Under the pieces are notes generated by a model. It searched no databases and was not told where the DNA came from. It worked only from the letters and a program-made list of their open reading frames with translations. Shown piece after piece: positions 16,130-30,300 of a DNA stretch of 64,000 nucleotides (position 1 is its first letter; the number at the start of each line of letters is the position of its first letter). Made by a program: the position numbers and the translations under genes. The stretch comes from Cristatella mucedo (lineage: Eukaryota; Bryozoa; Phylactolaemata; Cristatellidae): assembly GCA_009760855.2 (NCBI GenBank), contig WPIO01000153.1:699001-763000 (forward strand), in the 5' to 3' direction.

Positions 16130-17810
16130 TTAATATCCACTTGTCGGAGCATGTGCTGGCAGGCAGCAGAGTGCTGCACCTTGTTTCAAGAATTTCACAC
16201 GTGACTAACACATTTCGCACAAGTTTGCAGCAGATCGCGGAATATCAGGATACTTCAAATCAGCACGGTGGAGCGAGAGGTAGCTTGCTGCTGATTGCTG
16301 CACCTTGCTTTAAGAATTTCGCACATGAAAAACTCATATCGCACGAGTTCGCAGCAGATCGCTGAATATTCAGAAACTTCAAATCTGCTATTCGGAGCGT
16401 GCCCTGGCTGGCAGCAGAGTGCTGCACCTTGTCGCAAGTATTTCGCCCTTGAATAAAACATTTCGCACGAGTTCGCAACAGATTGCGGAATATCTAGAAA
16501 CCTCAAATCTGCTCGCCGATGCGTGCGGTGGCTGGCAGCTGATTGCTGCACCTTGCTTTAAGCATTTCGCACTTGAAAAACTCATTTCGCACGAGTTCGC
16601 AGCTGATCGCCGAATATCCAGAAACTTCAAATCTGCTATTCTGAGCGTGCCCTGGCTGGCTGCAGAGCGCTGCACCTTGTCGCAAGCATTTCGCACTTGA
16701 AAAACACATTTTGCACGAGTTCGCAGCAGATCGCGGAATAACTAGAAACTTCAAAGCTGCTCGTCGGAGCGTACGCTGGCTGAGAGCAGAGTGCTGCACC
16801 TTGTTACAACCATTTCGCAATTGAATAACTCATTTCGCACAGGTTCGCAGCGGATTGCGGAATATCTATACTTCAAATATGCTTTTCGGAGCGAGCAGTA
16901 GCTGGCATCAGAGTGCTGCACCTTGTTTCCTGCATTTCGCACTTGAATGACACATTTCGCAAGAGTTCGCAGCAGATTGCGGAATATCTAGAAACCTGAA
17001 ATCTGCTCGCCGGAGCGTGCCCTGGCTGGCAGCAGAGTGCTGCACCTTGTTTTAAGCCTTTCACACTTGAAAAACGCATTTTGCACGAGTTCACAGCAGA
17101 TCGCGGAATAACTAGAAACCTAAAATCTGCTCGTCGGAGCGTACGCTGGCTGAGAGCAGAGTGCTGCACTTTGTTTCAATCCTTTTGCACTTGAATAACA
17201 CGTTTCGCACGAGTTCGCAGCAGATTGCCGAGTATCTAGAGAATTAATATCCACTTGTCGGAGCATGTGCTGGCAGGAAGCAGAGTGCTGCACCTTGTTT
17301 CAAGAATTTCGCACGTGACTAACACATTTCGCACAAGTTTGCAGCAGATCGCGGAATATCAGGATACTTCAAATCAGCACGGCGGAGCGAGAGGTAGCTT
17401 GCAGGTGATTGCTGCACCTTGCTTTAAGAATTTCGCACATGAAAAACTCATATCGCCAGAGTTCGCAGCAGATCGCGGAATATTCAGAAACTTCAAATCT
17501 GCTATTCGGAGCGTGCCCTGGCTGGCAGCAGAGTGCTGCACCTTGTCGCAAGTATTTCGCCCTTGAATAAAACATTTCGCACGAGTTCGCAACAGATTGC
17601 GGAATATCTAGAAACCTCAAATATGCTTGCCGATGCGTGCGGTAGCTGGCAGCTGATTGCTGCATCTTGCTTTAAGCATTTCGCACTTGAAAAACTCATT
17701 TCGCACGAGTTCGCAGCTGATCGCGGAATATCCAGAAACCTCAAATCTGCTATTCGGAGCGTGCCCTGGCTGGCTGCAGAGCGCTGCACCTTGTTACAAC
17801 CGTTTCGCAA
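16130..17810 (+). repeat. 9-monomer higher-order repeat (1114-base period)
   Basis: The distinctive segment beginning near 16141 (GAGCATGTGCTGGCAGG, then a GATACTTCAAATCAGCACGG arm) recurs at 17255, 1114 bases later, and the following several hundred bases agree with few differences. 1114 is nine monomers less two bases. Confidence 0.8.
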
Positions 17811-19329
17811 TTGAATAACTCATTTCGCACAGGTTCGCAGCAGATTGCGGAATATCCAGAACATCAAATTTGCTTTTCGGAGCATGTGGTAGCTGGCATC
17901 AGAGTGCTGCACCTTGTTTCATGCATTTCGCACATGAATAACATATTTCGCACGAGTTCGCAGCGGAATGCCGAATATCTAGAAAATTCGAATCTGCTCG
18001 TCGGAGTGTAAGCTCGCTGGCAGCAGAGTGCTGCAACTTGTCGCAAGCATTTCGCAATTGAAAAACATATTTCGCTCGAGTTCGCCGAAGATCGCAGAAT
18101 AATTAGAAACTTTGAATCTGGGTGTCGGAGCGTGAGCTGGCTGGCAGCAGAGTGCTGCACCTTGTCGCAAGCATTTCGCCCTTGAATAACACATTTCGCA
18201 CGAGTTCGCAGCAGATCGCAGAATATCCAGAAACTTCAAATCTGCTATTCGGAGCGTGCCCTGGCTGGCAGCAGAGTGCTGCACCTTGTTTTAAGCATTT
18301 CGCACTTGAAAAACACATTTCGCACGAGTTCACAGCCGATCGCGGAATAACTAGAAACTTCAAATCTGCTCGTCGGACCGTACGCTGGCTGAGAGCAGAG
18401 TGCAGCACCTTGCTTTAAGCATTTCGCACTTGAATAACACATTTCGCAAGAGTTCGCAGCAGATTGCCGAATATTCAGAAACTTTAAATCTGCTATTCAG
18501 GGCGTGCCCTGGCTGGCAGCAGAGTGCTGCACCTTGTTTCATGCATTTCGCACTTAAATAACACATTTTGCAAGAGTTCGCAGCAGATTGCCGAATATCT
18601 AGAACATTTGAAGCTGCTCGTAGGAGTGTGAGCTGGCTGGCAGCAGAGTGCTGCATCTTGTCACAAGCATTTTGCCCTTGAATGACACATTTAGCATGAG
18701 TTCCCAACAGATTGCGGAATATCTAGAAACCTCAAATCTGCTCGCCGGAGCGTGCGGTAGCTGGCAGTTGATTGCTGCACCTTGCTTTAAGCATTTCGCA
18801 CTTGAAAAACCTATTTCGGACGAGTTTGCAGCAGATCGCGAAATATCTAGAAACTTCAAATATGCTTTTCGGAGCGAGCAGTAGCTGGCATCAGAGTGCC
18901 GCACCTTGTTGCAAGCATTTTGCACGTGACTAACACATTTCGCACAAGTTTGCAGCAGATCGCGGAATATCAGGATACTTCAAATCAGCACGGCGGAGCG
19001 TGAGGTAGCTTGCAGCTGATTGCTGCACCTTGCTTTAAGAATTTCGCACATGAAAAACTAATTTCGCACGAGTTCGCAGCAGATCGCCGAATATCCAGAA
19101 ACTTCAAATCTGCTATTCGGAGCGTGCCCTGGCTGGCAGCAGAGTGCTGCACCTTGTCGCAAGCGTTTCGCCCTTGAATAACACATTTCGCACGAGTTCG
19201 CAACAGATTGCGGAATATCTAGGAACCTCAAATCTGCTCGCCGGAGCGTGCCCTGGCTGGTAGCAGAGTGCTGCACCTTGTTTTAAGCATTTCACAGTTG
19301 AAAAACACATTTTGCACGAGTTCGCAGCA

Positions 19330-19690
19330 GATCGCGCCGAAATATCTCGGAAAAACTTGAGAGCAATCTGCACCGTTGGAGCGTGAGCTAGCTGGCAGCA
19401 GAGTGCTGCACCTTGTTTACCAGCATTTCGCAATTGAAAACCTTGTTTTTTGCATTTCGCATTTCGCAAGAGTTCGCAGCAGATTGCCGCGGAATCAAAT
19501 CTAGGAACTTCAATGCTGCACCTCTTGCACATTTCGGAGCAGCAGTGCGAATATCTAGATGGCTGGCAGCAGAGTGAGCTAGCTGGCAGCAGACCTTGTT
19601 TTAAGCATTTCGCACTTAAAATACACATTTCGCACGATTTCGCAGCAGATTGCAAGAGTTCGCACAGATTGGCGCAGATTTTCAGAAACT
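19330..19690 (+). repeat. scrambled monomer patch
   Basis: Within the otherwise regular array, monomer pieces here appear out of order and interleaved (for example a doubled CATTTCGCATTTCGCA, CGGAATCAAATCTAGG, and two GCTGGCAGCAGA blocks only about 20 bases apart). The 124-base register is lost and resumes near 19700. This is either a real rearrangement or an assembly or consensus artefact. Confidence 0.7.
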
Positions 19691-22600
19691 TTACAATGCT
19701 GCTCAAATCTGCTATTCGGAGCGTGCCCTGGCTGGCAGCAGAGTGCTGCACCTTGTTTTAAGCATTTCGCACTTGAAAAACTCATTTCGCACGAGTTCAC
19801 AGCAGATCGCAGAATATCCAGAAACTTCAAATCTGCTATTCGGAGCGTGACCTGGCCGGCAGCAGAGTGCTGCACCTTGTTACAACCATTTCGCAATTGA
19901 ATAACTCATTTCGCACAGGTTCGCAGCAGATTGCGGAATATCCAGAAACTTCAAATTTGCTTTTCGGAGCATGCGGTAGCTGGCATCAGAGTGCTGCACC
20001 TTGTTTCATGCATTTCGCACTTGAATAACACATTTCGCACGCGTTCGCAGCAGATTGTGGATTATCTGGAAACTTTAAATCTGCTCGCCGGTGCGTAAGC
20101 TGGCTGACAGCAGAGTGCTGCACCTTGTTACAACCATTTCGCAATTGAATAACTCATTTCGCACAGGTTCGCAGCAGATTGCGGAATATCCAGAAACTTC
20201 AAATTTGCTTTTCGGAGCGAGCAGTAGCTGGCATCAGAGTGCGGCACCTTGTTTTTTGCATTTCGCACTTGAATAACACATTTCGCAAGAGTTCGCAGCA
20301 GATTGCCGAATATTCAGAAACTTCAAATCTGCTATTCGGAGCGTGCCCCGGCTGGCAGCAGAGTGCTGCACCTTGTTTTAAGAATTTCGCACTTGAAAAA
20401 CACATTTCGCACGAGTTCGCAGCAGATTGCCGAATATCTAGATAATTGGAATCTGCTCGTTGGAGCGTGAGCTAGCTGGCAGCAGAGTGCTGCACCTTGT
20501 TTTAAGCATTTCGCACTTAAAATACACATTTCGCACGATTTCGCAGCAGATTGCGGATTATCTAGAAACTTTAAATCTGCTCGCCGGTGCTGAGCTGGCT
20601 GGCAGCAGAGTGCTACACCTTGCTCTAAGCATTTCGCACATGAAAAACTAATTTCGCACGAGTTCGCAGCAGATCGCCGAATATCCAGAAACTTCAAATC
20701 TGCTATTCGGAGCGTGCCCTGGCTGGCAGCAGAGTGCTGCACCTTGTCGCAAGCATTTCGGACTTGAAAAACACATTTTGCACGAGTTCCCAGCAGATTG
20801 CGGATTATCTAGAAACTTTAAATCTGCTCGCCGGTGCGTGAGCTGGCTGAGAGCAGAGTGCTGCACCTTGTTACAACCATTTCGCAGTTGAATAACTCAT
20901 TTCGCACAGGTTCGCAGCAGATTGCGGAATATCTATACTTCAAATATGCTTTTCGGAGCGAGCAGTAGCTGGCATCAGAGTGCCGCACCTTGTTTCCTGC
21001 ATTTCGCACTTGAATGACACATTTCGCAAGAGTTCGCAGCAGATTGCGGAATATCTAGAAACCTGAAATCTGCTCGCCGGAGCGTGCCCTGGCTGGCAGC
21101 AGAGTGCTGCACCTTGTTTTAAGCCTTTCACACTTGAAAAACGCATTTTGCACGAGTTCACAGCAGATCGCGGAATAACTAGAAACCTAAAATCTGCTCG
21201 TCGGAGCGTACGCTGGCTGAGAGCAGAGTGCTGCACTTTGTTTCAATCCTTTTGCACTTGAATAACACGTTTCGCACGAGTTCGCAGCAGATTGCCGAGT
21301 ATCTAGAGAATTAATATCCACTTGTCGGAGCATGTGCTGGCAGGAAGCAGAGTGCTGCACCTTGTTTCAAGAATTTCGCACGTGACTAACACATTTCGCA
21401 CAAGTTTGCAGCAGATCGCGGAATATCTATACTTCAAATATGCTTTTCGGAGCGAGCAGTAGCTGGCATCAGAGTGCCGCACCTTGTTTCCTGCATTTCG
21501 CACTTGAATGACACATTTCGCAAGAGTTCGCAGCAGATTGCCGAATATCTAGAAAAATTGAATCTGCTTGTTGGAGCGTACCCTGGCTGGCAGCAGAGTG
21601 CTGCACCTCTTTTTAAGCATTTCGCACTTAAAAAACTCATTTCGCGCGAGTTCGTAGCAGATCGCAGAATATCCAGAAACTTCAAATCTGCTATTCGGAG
21701 CGTGACCTGGCTGGCAGCAGAGTGCTGCACCATGTTACAACCATTTTGCAATTGAATAATTCATTTCGCACTGTTTCGCAGCAGATTGCGGAATATCTAT
21801 ACTTCAAATATGCTTTTCGGAGCGAGCAGTAGCTGGCATCAGAGTGCCGCACCTTGTTTCCTGCATTTCGCACTTGAATGACACATTTCGCAAGAGTTCG
21901 CAGCAGAGTGCCGAATATCTAGAAAATTTGAATCTGCTCGTCGGAGTGTGAGCTGGCTGTCAGCAAAGTGCTGCACCTTGTCGCGAGCATTTCGCCCTTG
22001 AATAACACATTTCCCACGAGTTCGCAACAGATTGCAGAATATCTAGGAACCTCAAATCTGCTCGCCGGAGCGTGCCCTGGCTGGCAGCAGAGTGCTGCAC
22101 CTTGTTTTAAGCACTTCACACTTGAAAAACACATTTTGCACGAGTTCACAGCAGATCGTGGAATAACTAGAAACTTTAAATCTGCTTGTCGGAGCGTAGG
22201 CTGGCTGAAAGCAGAGTGCTGCACTTTGTTTCAATCATTTCGCACTTGAATAACACATTTCGAACGAGTTCGCAGCAGATTGCCGAATATCTAGAAAATT
22301 TGAATCTCCTCGTCGGAGTGTGAGCTGGCTAGCAGCAGAGAGCTGCACCTTGTCGCAAGCATTTCGCCCTTAAATAACACATTTCCCACGAGTTCGCTAC
22401 AGATTGCTGAATATCTAGGAACCTCAAATCTGCTCGCCGGAGCTTGCCCTGGGTGGCAGCAAAGTGCTGCACCTCTTTTTAAGCATTTGGCACGTTAAAA
22501 ACTCATTTCGCACGAATTCGTAGCAGATCGCAGAATATCCAGAAACTTCAAATCCGCTATTCGGAGCGTGACCTGGCTGGCAGCAGAGTGCTGCACCTTG

Positions 22601-24389
22601 TTACAACCATTTCGCAATTGAATAATTCATTTCGCACTGTTTCGCAGCAGATTGCGGAATATCTATACTTCAAATATGCTTTTCGGAGCGAGCAGTAGCT
22701 GGCATCAGAGTGCCGCACCTTGTTTCCTGCATTTCGCACTTGAATGACACATTTCGCAAGAGTTCGCAGCAGATTGCCAAATATCTAGAAAATTTGAATC
22801 TGCTCGTCGGAGTGTGAGCTGGCTGGCAGCAGAGTGCTGCACCTTGTCGCTAGCATTTTGCCATGAATAACACATTTCGCACGAGTTCGCTACAGATTGC
22901 GGAATATCTAGAAACCTCAAGTCTGCTCGCCGGAGCGTGCCCTAGCTGGCAGCAGAGTGCTGCACCTTGTTTTAACAATTTCACACTTGAAAAACACATT
23001 TTGCACGAGTTCACAGCAGATCGCGGAATAACTAGAAACTTCAAATCTGCTCGTCGGACCGTACGCTGGCTGAGAGTAGAGTGCTGCACCTTGTTACTAC
23101 CATTTCGCAATTGAATAACTCATTTCGCACAGGTTCGCATTAGATTGCGGAATATCCAGAAACTTCAAATTTGCTTTTCGGAGCATGCGGTAGCTAGCAT
23201 CAGAGTGCTGCACCTAGTTTAATGCATTTTGCACTTGAATAACACATTTCGCAAGAGTTCGCAGCAGATTGCCGAATATCTAGAAAATTGGAATCTGCTC
23301 GTTGGAGCGTGAGCTGGCTGGCAGCAGAGTGCTGCACCTTGTTTTAAGCATTTCGCACTTAAAATACACATTTCGCACGAGTTCGCAGCAGATTGCGGAT
23401 TATCTAGAAACTTTAAATCTGCTCGCCGGTGCGGAGCTGGCTGGCAGCAGAGTGCTACACCTTGCTCTAAGCATTTCGCACCTAAAAAACTCATTTCGCA
23501 CGAGTTCACAGCAGATCGCAGAATATCCAGAAACTTCAAATCTGCTATTCCGAGCGTGACCTGGCTGGCAGCAGAGTGCTGCACCTTGTTACAACCGTTT
23601 CGCAATTGAATAACTCATTTCGCACAGGTTCGCAGCAGATTGCGGAATATCCAGAACATCAAATTTGCTTTTCGGAGCATGCGGTAGCTGGCATCAGAGT
23701 GCTGCACCTTGTTTCATGCATTTCGCACATGAATAACATATTTCGCACGAGTTCGCAGCGGAATGCCGAATATCTAGAAAATTCGAATCTGCTCGTCGGA
23801 GTGTAAGCTCGCTGGCAGCAGAGTGCTGCAACTTGTCGCAAGCATTTCGCACTTGAAAAACATATTTCGCTCGAGTTCGCCGAAGATCGCAGAATAATTA
23901 GAAACTTCAAATCTGCTATTCGGAGCGTGCCCAGGCTGGCATCAGAGTGCTGCACCTCGTCGCAAGCATTTCGCCCTTGAATAACACATTTCGCACGAGT
24001 TCGCAGCAGATCGCAGAATATCCAGAAACTTTAAATCTGCTATTCGGAGCGTGCCCTGGCTGGCAGCAGAGTGCTGCACCTTGTTTTAAGCATTTCGCCC
24101 TTGAAAAACACATTTTGCACGAGTTCGCAGCAGGTCGCGGAATAACTAGAAACTTCAAATCTGCTCCTCAGAGCGTGTACTGGCTAACAGCAGAGTGCTG
24201 CACCTTGTTACAACCATTTCGCAATTGAATAACTCATTTTGCACAGGTACGCAGGAGATTGTGGAATATCTAGAAACTTTAAATCTGCTTTTTTGGGGAT
24301 GCGGTAGCTGGCATTAGAGTGCTGCACTTTGTTTCATGCATTTCGCACTTAAATAACACTATTCGCAAGAGTTCGCAGCAGATTGCCGA

Positions 24390-27300
24390 ATCTCTATAAC
24401 ATTTGAAGCTGCTCGTCGGAGTGTGAGCTGGCTGGCAGCAGAGTGCTGCACCTTGTCACAAGCATTTTGCCCTTGAATGACACATTTCGCATGAGTTCCC
24501 AACAGATTGCGGAATATCTAGAAACCTCAAATCTGCTCGCCGGAGCGTGCGGTAGCTGGCAGTTGATTGCTGCACCTTGCTTTAAGCATTTCGCACTTGA
24601 AAAACCTATTTCGGACGAGTTCGCAGCAGATCGCGAAATATCTAGAAACTTCAAATATGCTTTTCGGAGCGAGCAGTAGCTGGCATCAGAGTGCCGCACC
24701 TTGTTGCAAGCATTTTGCACTTGACTAACACATTTTGCACAAGTTTGCAGCAGATCGCGGAATATCAGGATACTTCAAATCAGCACGGCGGAGCGTGAGG
24801 TAGCTTGCAGCTGATTGCTGCACCTTGCTTAAGATTTTCGCACATGAAAAACTAATTTCGCACGAGTTCGCAGCAGATCGCCGAATATCCAGAAACTTCA
24901 AATCTGCTATTCGGAGCGTGCCCTGGCTGGCAGCAGAGTGCTGCACCGTGTCGCAAGCGTTTCGCCCTTGAATAACACATTTCGCACGAGTTCGCAACAG
25001 ATTGCGGAATATCTAGGAACCTCAAATCTGCTCGCCGGAGCGTGCCCTGGCTGGTAGCAGAGTGCTGCACCTTGTTTTAAGCGTTTCACAGTTGAAAAAC
25101 ACATTTTGCACGAGTTCGCAGCAGATCGCAGAATATCCAGAAACTTCAAATCTGCTATTCCGAGCGTGACCTGGCTGGCAGCAGAGTGCTGCACCTTGTT
25201 ACCACCATTTCGCAATTGAATAACTCATTTCGCAGAGGTTCACAGCAGATTGGGGAATATCTATACTTCAAATATGCTTTTCGGAGCAAGCAGTAGCTGG
25301 CATTAGAGTGCCGCACCTTGTTTTCTGCATTTCAGACTTGAATAACACATTTCGCAAGAGTTCGCAGCAGATTGCCGAATATTCAGAAACTTCAAATCTG
25401 CTATTCGGAGCGTGCCCTGGCTGGCAGCAGAGTGCTGCACCTTGTTTTAAGCATTTCGCACTAGAAAAACACATTTCGCACGAGTTCGCAGCAGATTGCC
25501 GAATATCTAGATAATTGGAATCTGCTCGTTGGAGCGTGAGCTAGCTGGCAGCAGAGTGCTGCACCTTGTTTTAAGCATTTCGCACTTAAAATACACATTT
25601 CGCACGATTTCGCAGCAGATTGCGGATTATCTAGAAACTTTAAATCTGCTCGCCGGTGCTGAGCTGGCTGGCAGCAGAGTGCTACACCTTGCTCTAAGCA
25701 TTTCGCACTTAAAAAACTCATTTCGCACGAGTTCACAGCAGATCGCAGAATATCCAGAAACTTCAAATCTGCTATTCGGAGCGTGACCTGGCCGGCAGCA
25801 GAGTGCTGCACCTTGATACAACCATTTCGCAATTGAATAACTCATTTCGCACAGGTTCGCAGCAGATTGCGGAATATCCAGAAACTTCAAATTTGCTTTT
25901 CGGAGCATGCGGTAGCTGGCATCAGAGTGCTGCACCTTGTTTCATGCATTTCGCACTTGAATAACACATTTCGCACGCGTTCGCAGCAGATTGTGGATTA
26001 TCTGGAAACTTTAAATCTGCTCGCCGGTGCGTAAGCTGGCTGACAGCAGAGTGCTGCACCTTGTTACAACCATTTCGCAATTGAATAACTCATTTCGCAC
26101 AGGTTCGCAGCAGATTGCGGAATATCTATACTTCAAATATGCTTTTCGGAGCGAGCAGTAGCTGGCATCAGAGTGCGGCACCTTGTTTTTTGCATTTCGC
26201 ACTTGAATAACACATTTCGCAAGAGTTCGCAGCAGATTGCCGAATATTCAGAAACTTCAAATCTGCTATTCGGAGCGTGCCCTGGCTGGCAGCAGAGTGC
26301 TGCACCTTGTTTTAAGAATTTCGCACTTGAAAAACACATTTCGCACGAGTTCGCAGCAGATTGCCGAATATCTAGATAATTGGAATCTGCTCGTTGGAGC
26401 GTGAGCTAGCTGGCAGCAGAGTGCTGCACCTTGTTTTAAGCATTTCGCACTTAAAATACACATTTCGCACGATTTCGCAGCAGATTGCGGATTATCTAGA
26501 AACTTTAAATCTGCTCGCCGGTGCTGAGCTGGCTGGCAGCAGAGTGCTACACCTTGCTCTTAAGCATTTCGCACTAGAAAAACTCATTTCGCACGAGTTC
26601 ACAGCAGATCGCAGAATATCCAGAAACTTCAAATCTGCTATTCGGAGCGTGACCTGGCCGGCAGCAGAGTGCTGCACCTTGATACAACCATTTCGCAATT
26701 GAATAACTCATTTCGCACAGGTTCGCAGCAGATTGCGGAATATCCAGAAACTTCAAATTTGCTTTTCGGAGCATGCGGTAGCTGCTGGCATCAGAGTGCT
26801 GCACCTTGTTTCATGCATTTCGCACTTGAATAACACATTTCGCACGCGTTCGCAGCAGATTGTGGATTATCTGGAAACTTTAAATCTGCTCGCCGGTGCG
26901 TAAGCTGGCTGACAGCAGAGTGCTGCACCTTGTTACAACCATTTCGCAATTGAATAACTCATTTCGCACAGGTTCGCAGCAGATTGCGGAATATCTATAC
27001 TTCAAATATGCTTTTCGGAGCGAGCAGTAGCTGGCATCAGAGTGCGGCACCTTGTTTTTTGCATTTCGCACTTGAATAACACATTTCGCAAGAGTTCGCA
27101 GCAGATTGCCGAATATTCAGAAACTTCAAATCTGCTATTCGGAGCGTGCCCTGGCTGGCAGCAGAGTGCTGCACCTTGTTTTAAGAATTTCGCACTTGAA
27201 AAACACATTTCGCACGAGTTCGCAGCAGATTGCCGAATATCTAGATAATTGGAATCTGCTCGGTGGAGCGTGAGCTAGCTGGCAGCAGAGTGCTACACCT

Positions 27301-30300
27301 TGTTTTAAGCATTTCGCACTTAAAATACACATTTCGCACGATTTCGCAGCAGATTGCGGATTATCTAGAAACTTTAAATCTGCTCGCCGGTGCTGAGCTG
27401 GCTGGCAGCAGAGTGCTACACCTTGCTCTAAGCATTTCGCACTTAAAAAACTCATTTCGCACGAGTTCACAGCAGATCGCAGAATATCCAGAAACTTCAA
27501 ATCTGCTATTCGGAGCGTGCCCTGGCTGGCAGCAGAGAGCTACACCTTGCTTTAAGCATTTCGCACTTGAAAAACTCATTTCGCACGAGTTCACAGCAGA
27601 TCGCAGAATATCCAGAAATTTCAAATCTGCTATTCGGAGCGTGACCTGGCCGGCAGCAGAGTGCTGCTCCTTGCTACAACCATTTCGCAATTGAATAACT
27701 CATTTCGCACAGGTTCGCAGCAGATTGCGGAATATCTATACTTCAAATATGCTTTTCGGAGCGAGCAGTAGCTGGCATCAGAGTGCCGCACCTTGTTTTC
27801 TGCGTTTCGCACTTGAATAACACATTTCGCACGCGTTCGCAGCGGATTGCCGAATATCTAGAAAATTTGAATCTGCTCGTCGGAGTGTAAGCTCGCTGGA
27901 AGCAGAGTGCTGCAACTTGTCGCAAGCCGTTCGCACTTGAATAACACATTTCGCACGAGTTCGCTACAGATTGCGGAATATCTAGGAACCTCAAACTGCT
28001 CGCCGGAGCGTGCCCTGGCTGTCAGCAGAGTGCTGCACCTTGTTTTAAGCATTTCACACTTGAAAAACACATTTTGCACGAGTTCACGGCAGATCGCGGA
28101 ATAACTAGAAACTTTAAATCTGCTCGTCGGAGCGTACGCTGGCTAAGAGCAGAGTGCTGCACCTTGTTACAACCATTTCGCAATTGAATAACTCATTTTG
28201 CACAGGTACGCAGCAGATTGCGGAATATCCAGAAACTTCAAATCTGCTTTTTTGGGCAAGCGGTAGCTGGCATTAGAGTGCTGCACCGTGTTTCATGCAT
28301 TTCGCACTTAAATAACACATTTTGCAAGAGTTCGCAGCAGATTGCCGAATATCTAGAACATTTGAAGCTGCTCGTAGGAGTGTGAGCTGGCTGGCAGCAG
28401 AGTGCTGCATCTTGTCACAAGCATTTTGCCCTTGAATGACACATTTAGCATGAGTTCCCAACAGATTGCGGAATATCTAGAAACCTCAAATCTGCTCGCC
28501 GGAGCGTGCGGTAGCTGGCAGTTGATTGCTGCACCTTGCTTTAAGCATTTCGCACTTGAAAAACCTATTTCGGACGCGTTCGCAGCAGATCGCGAAATAT
28601 CTAGAAACTTCAAATATGCTTTTCTGAGCGAGAAGTAGCTGGCATCAGAGTGCCGCACCTTGTTGCAAGCATTTTGCACGTGACTAACACATTTCGCACA
28701 AGTTTGCAGCAGATCGCGGAATATCAGGATTCTTCAAATCAGCACGGCGGAGCGTGAGGTAGCTTGCAGCTGATTGCTGCACCTTGCTTTAAGAATTTCG
28801 CACATGAAAAACTAATTTCGCACGAGTTCGCAGCAGATCGCCGAATATCCAGAAACTTGAAATCTGCTATTCGGAGCGTGCCCTGGCTGGCAGCAGAGTG
28901 CTGCACCGTGTCGCAAGCGTTTCGCCCTTGAATAACACATTTCGCACGAGTTCGCAACAGATTGCGGAATATCTAGGAACCTCAAATCTGCTCGCCGGAG
29001 CGTGCCCTGGCTGGTAGCAGAGTGCTGCACCTTGTTTTAAGCATTTCACAGTTGAAAAACACATTTTGCACGAGTTCGCAGCAGATCGCGAAATAACTAG
29101 AAACTTCAAATCTGCTCGTCGGAACGTATGCTGGCTGAGAGCAGAGTGCTGCACCTTGTTACCACCATTTCGCAATTGAATAACTCATTTCGCACAGGTT
29201 CACAGCAGGATGGGGAATATCTATACTTCAAATATGCTTTTCGGAGCAAGCAGTAGCTGGCATCAGAGTGCGGCACCTTGTTTTTTGCATTTCGCACTTG
29301 AATAACACATTTCGCAAGAGTTCGCAGCAGATTGCCGAATATTCAGAAACTTCAAATCTGCTATTCGGAGCGTGCCCTGGCTGGCAGCAGAGTGCTGCAC
29401 CTTGTTTTAAGAATTTCGCACTTGAAAAACACATTTCGCACGAGTTCGCAGCAGATTGCCGAATATCTAGATAATTGGAATCTGCTCGTTGGAGCGTGAG
29501 CTAGCTGGCAGCAGAGTGCTGCACCTTGTTTTAAGCATTTCGCACTTAAAATACACATTTCGCACAATTTCGCAGCAGATTGCGGATTATCTAGAAACTT
29601 TAAATCTGCTTGCCGGTGGTGAGCTCGCTGGCAGCAGAGTGCTACACCTTGCTCTAAGCATTTCGCACTTAAAAAACTCATTTCGCACGAGTTCACAGCA
29701 GATCGCAGAATATCCAGAAACTTCAAATCTGCTATACGGAGCGTGCCCTGGCTGGCAGCAGAGTGCTACACCTTGCTTTAAGCATTTCGCACTTGAAAAA
29801 CTCATTTCGCACGAGTTCACAGCAGATCGCAGAATATCCAGAAACTTCAAATCTGCTATTCGGAGCGTGACCTGGCCGGCAGCAGAGTGCTGCACCTTGC
29901 TACAACCATTTCGCAATTGAATAACTCATTTCGCACAGGTTCGCAGCAGATTGCGGAATATCCAGAAACTTCAAATTTGCTTTTCGGAGCATGCGGTAGC
30001 TGGCATCAGAGTGCTGCACCTTGTTTCATGCATTTCGCACTTGAATAACCCATTTCGCACGCTTTCGCAGCGGATTGCCGAATATCTAGAAAATTTGAAT
30101 CTGCTCGTCGGAGTGTAAGCTCGCTGGAAGCAGAGTGCTGCACCTTGCTTTAAGCATTTCGCACTTGAATAACACATTTCGCAAGAGTTCGCAGCAGATT
30201 GCCGAATATTCAGAAACTTTAAATCTGCTATTCAGGGCGTGCCCTGGCTGGCAGCAGAGTGCTGCACCTTGTTTTAAGCATTTCGCACTAGAAAAACACA

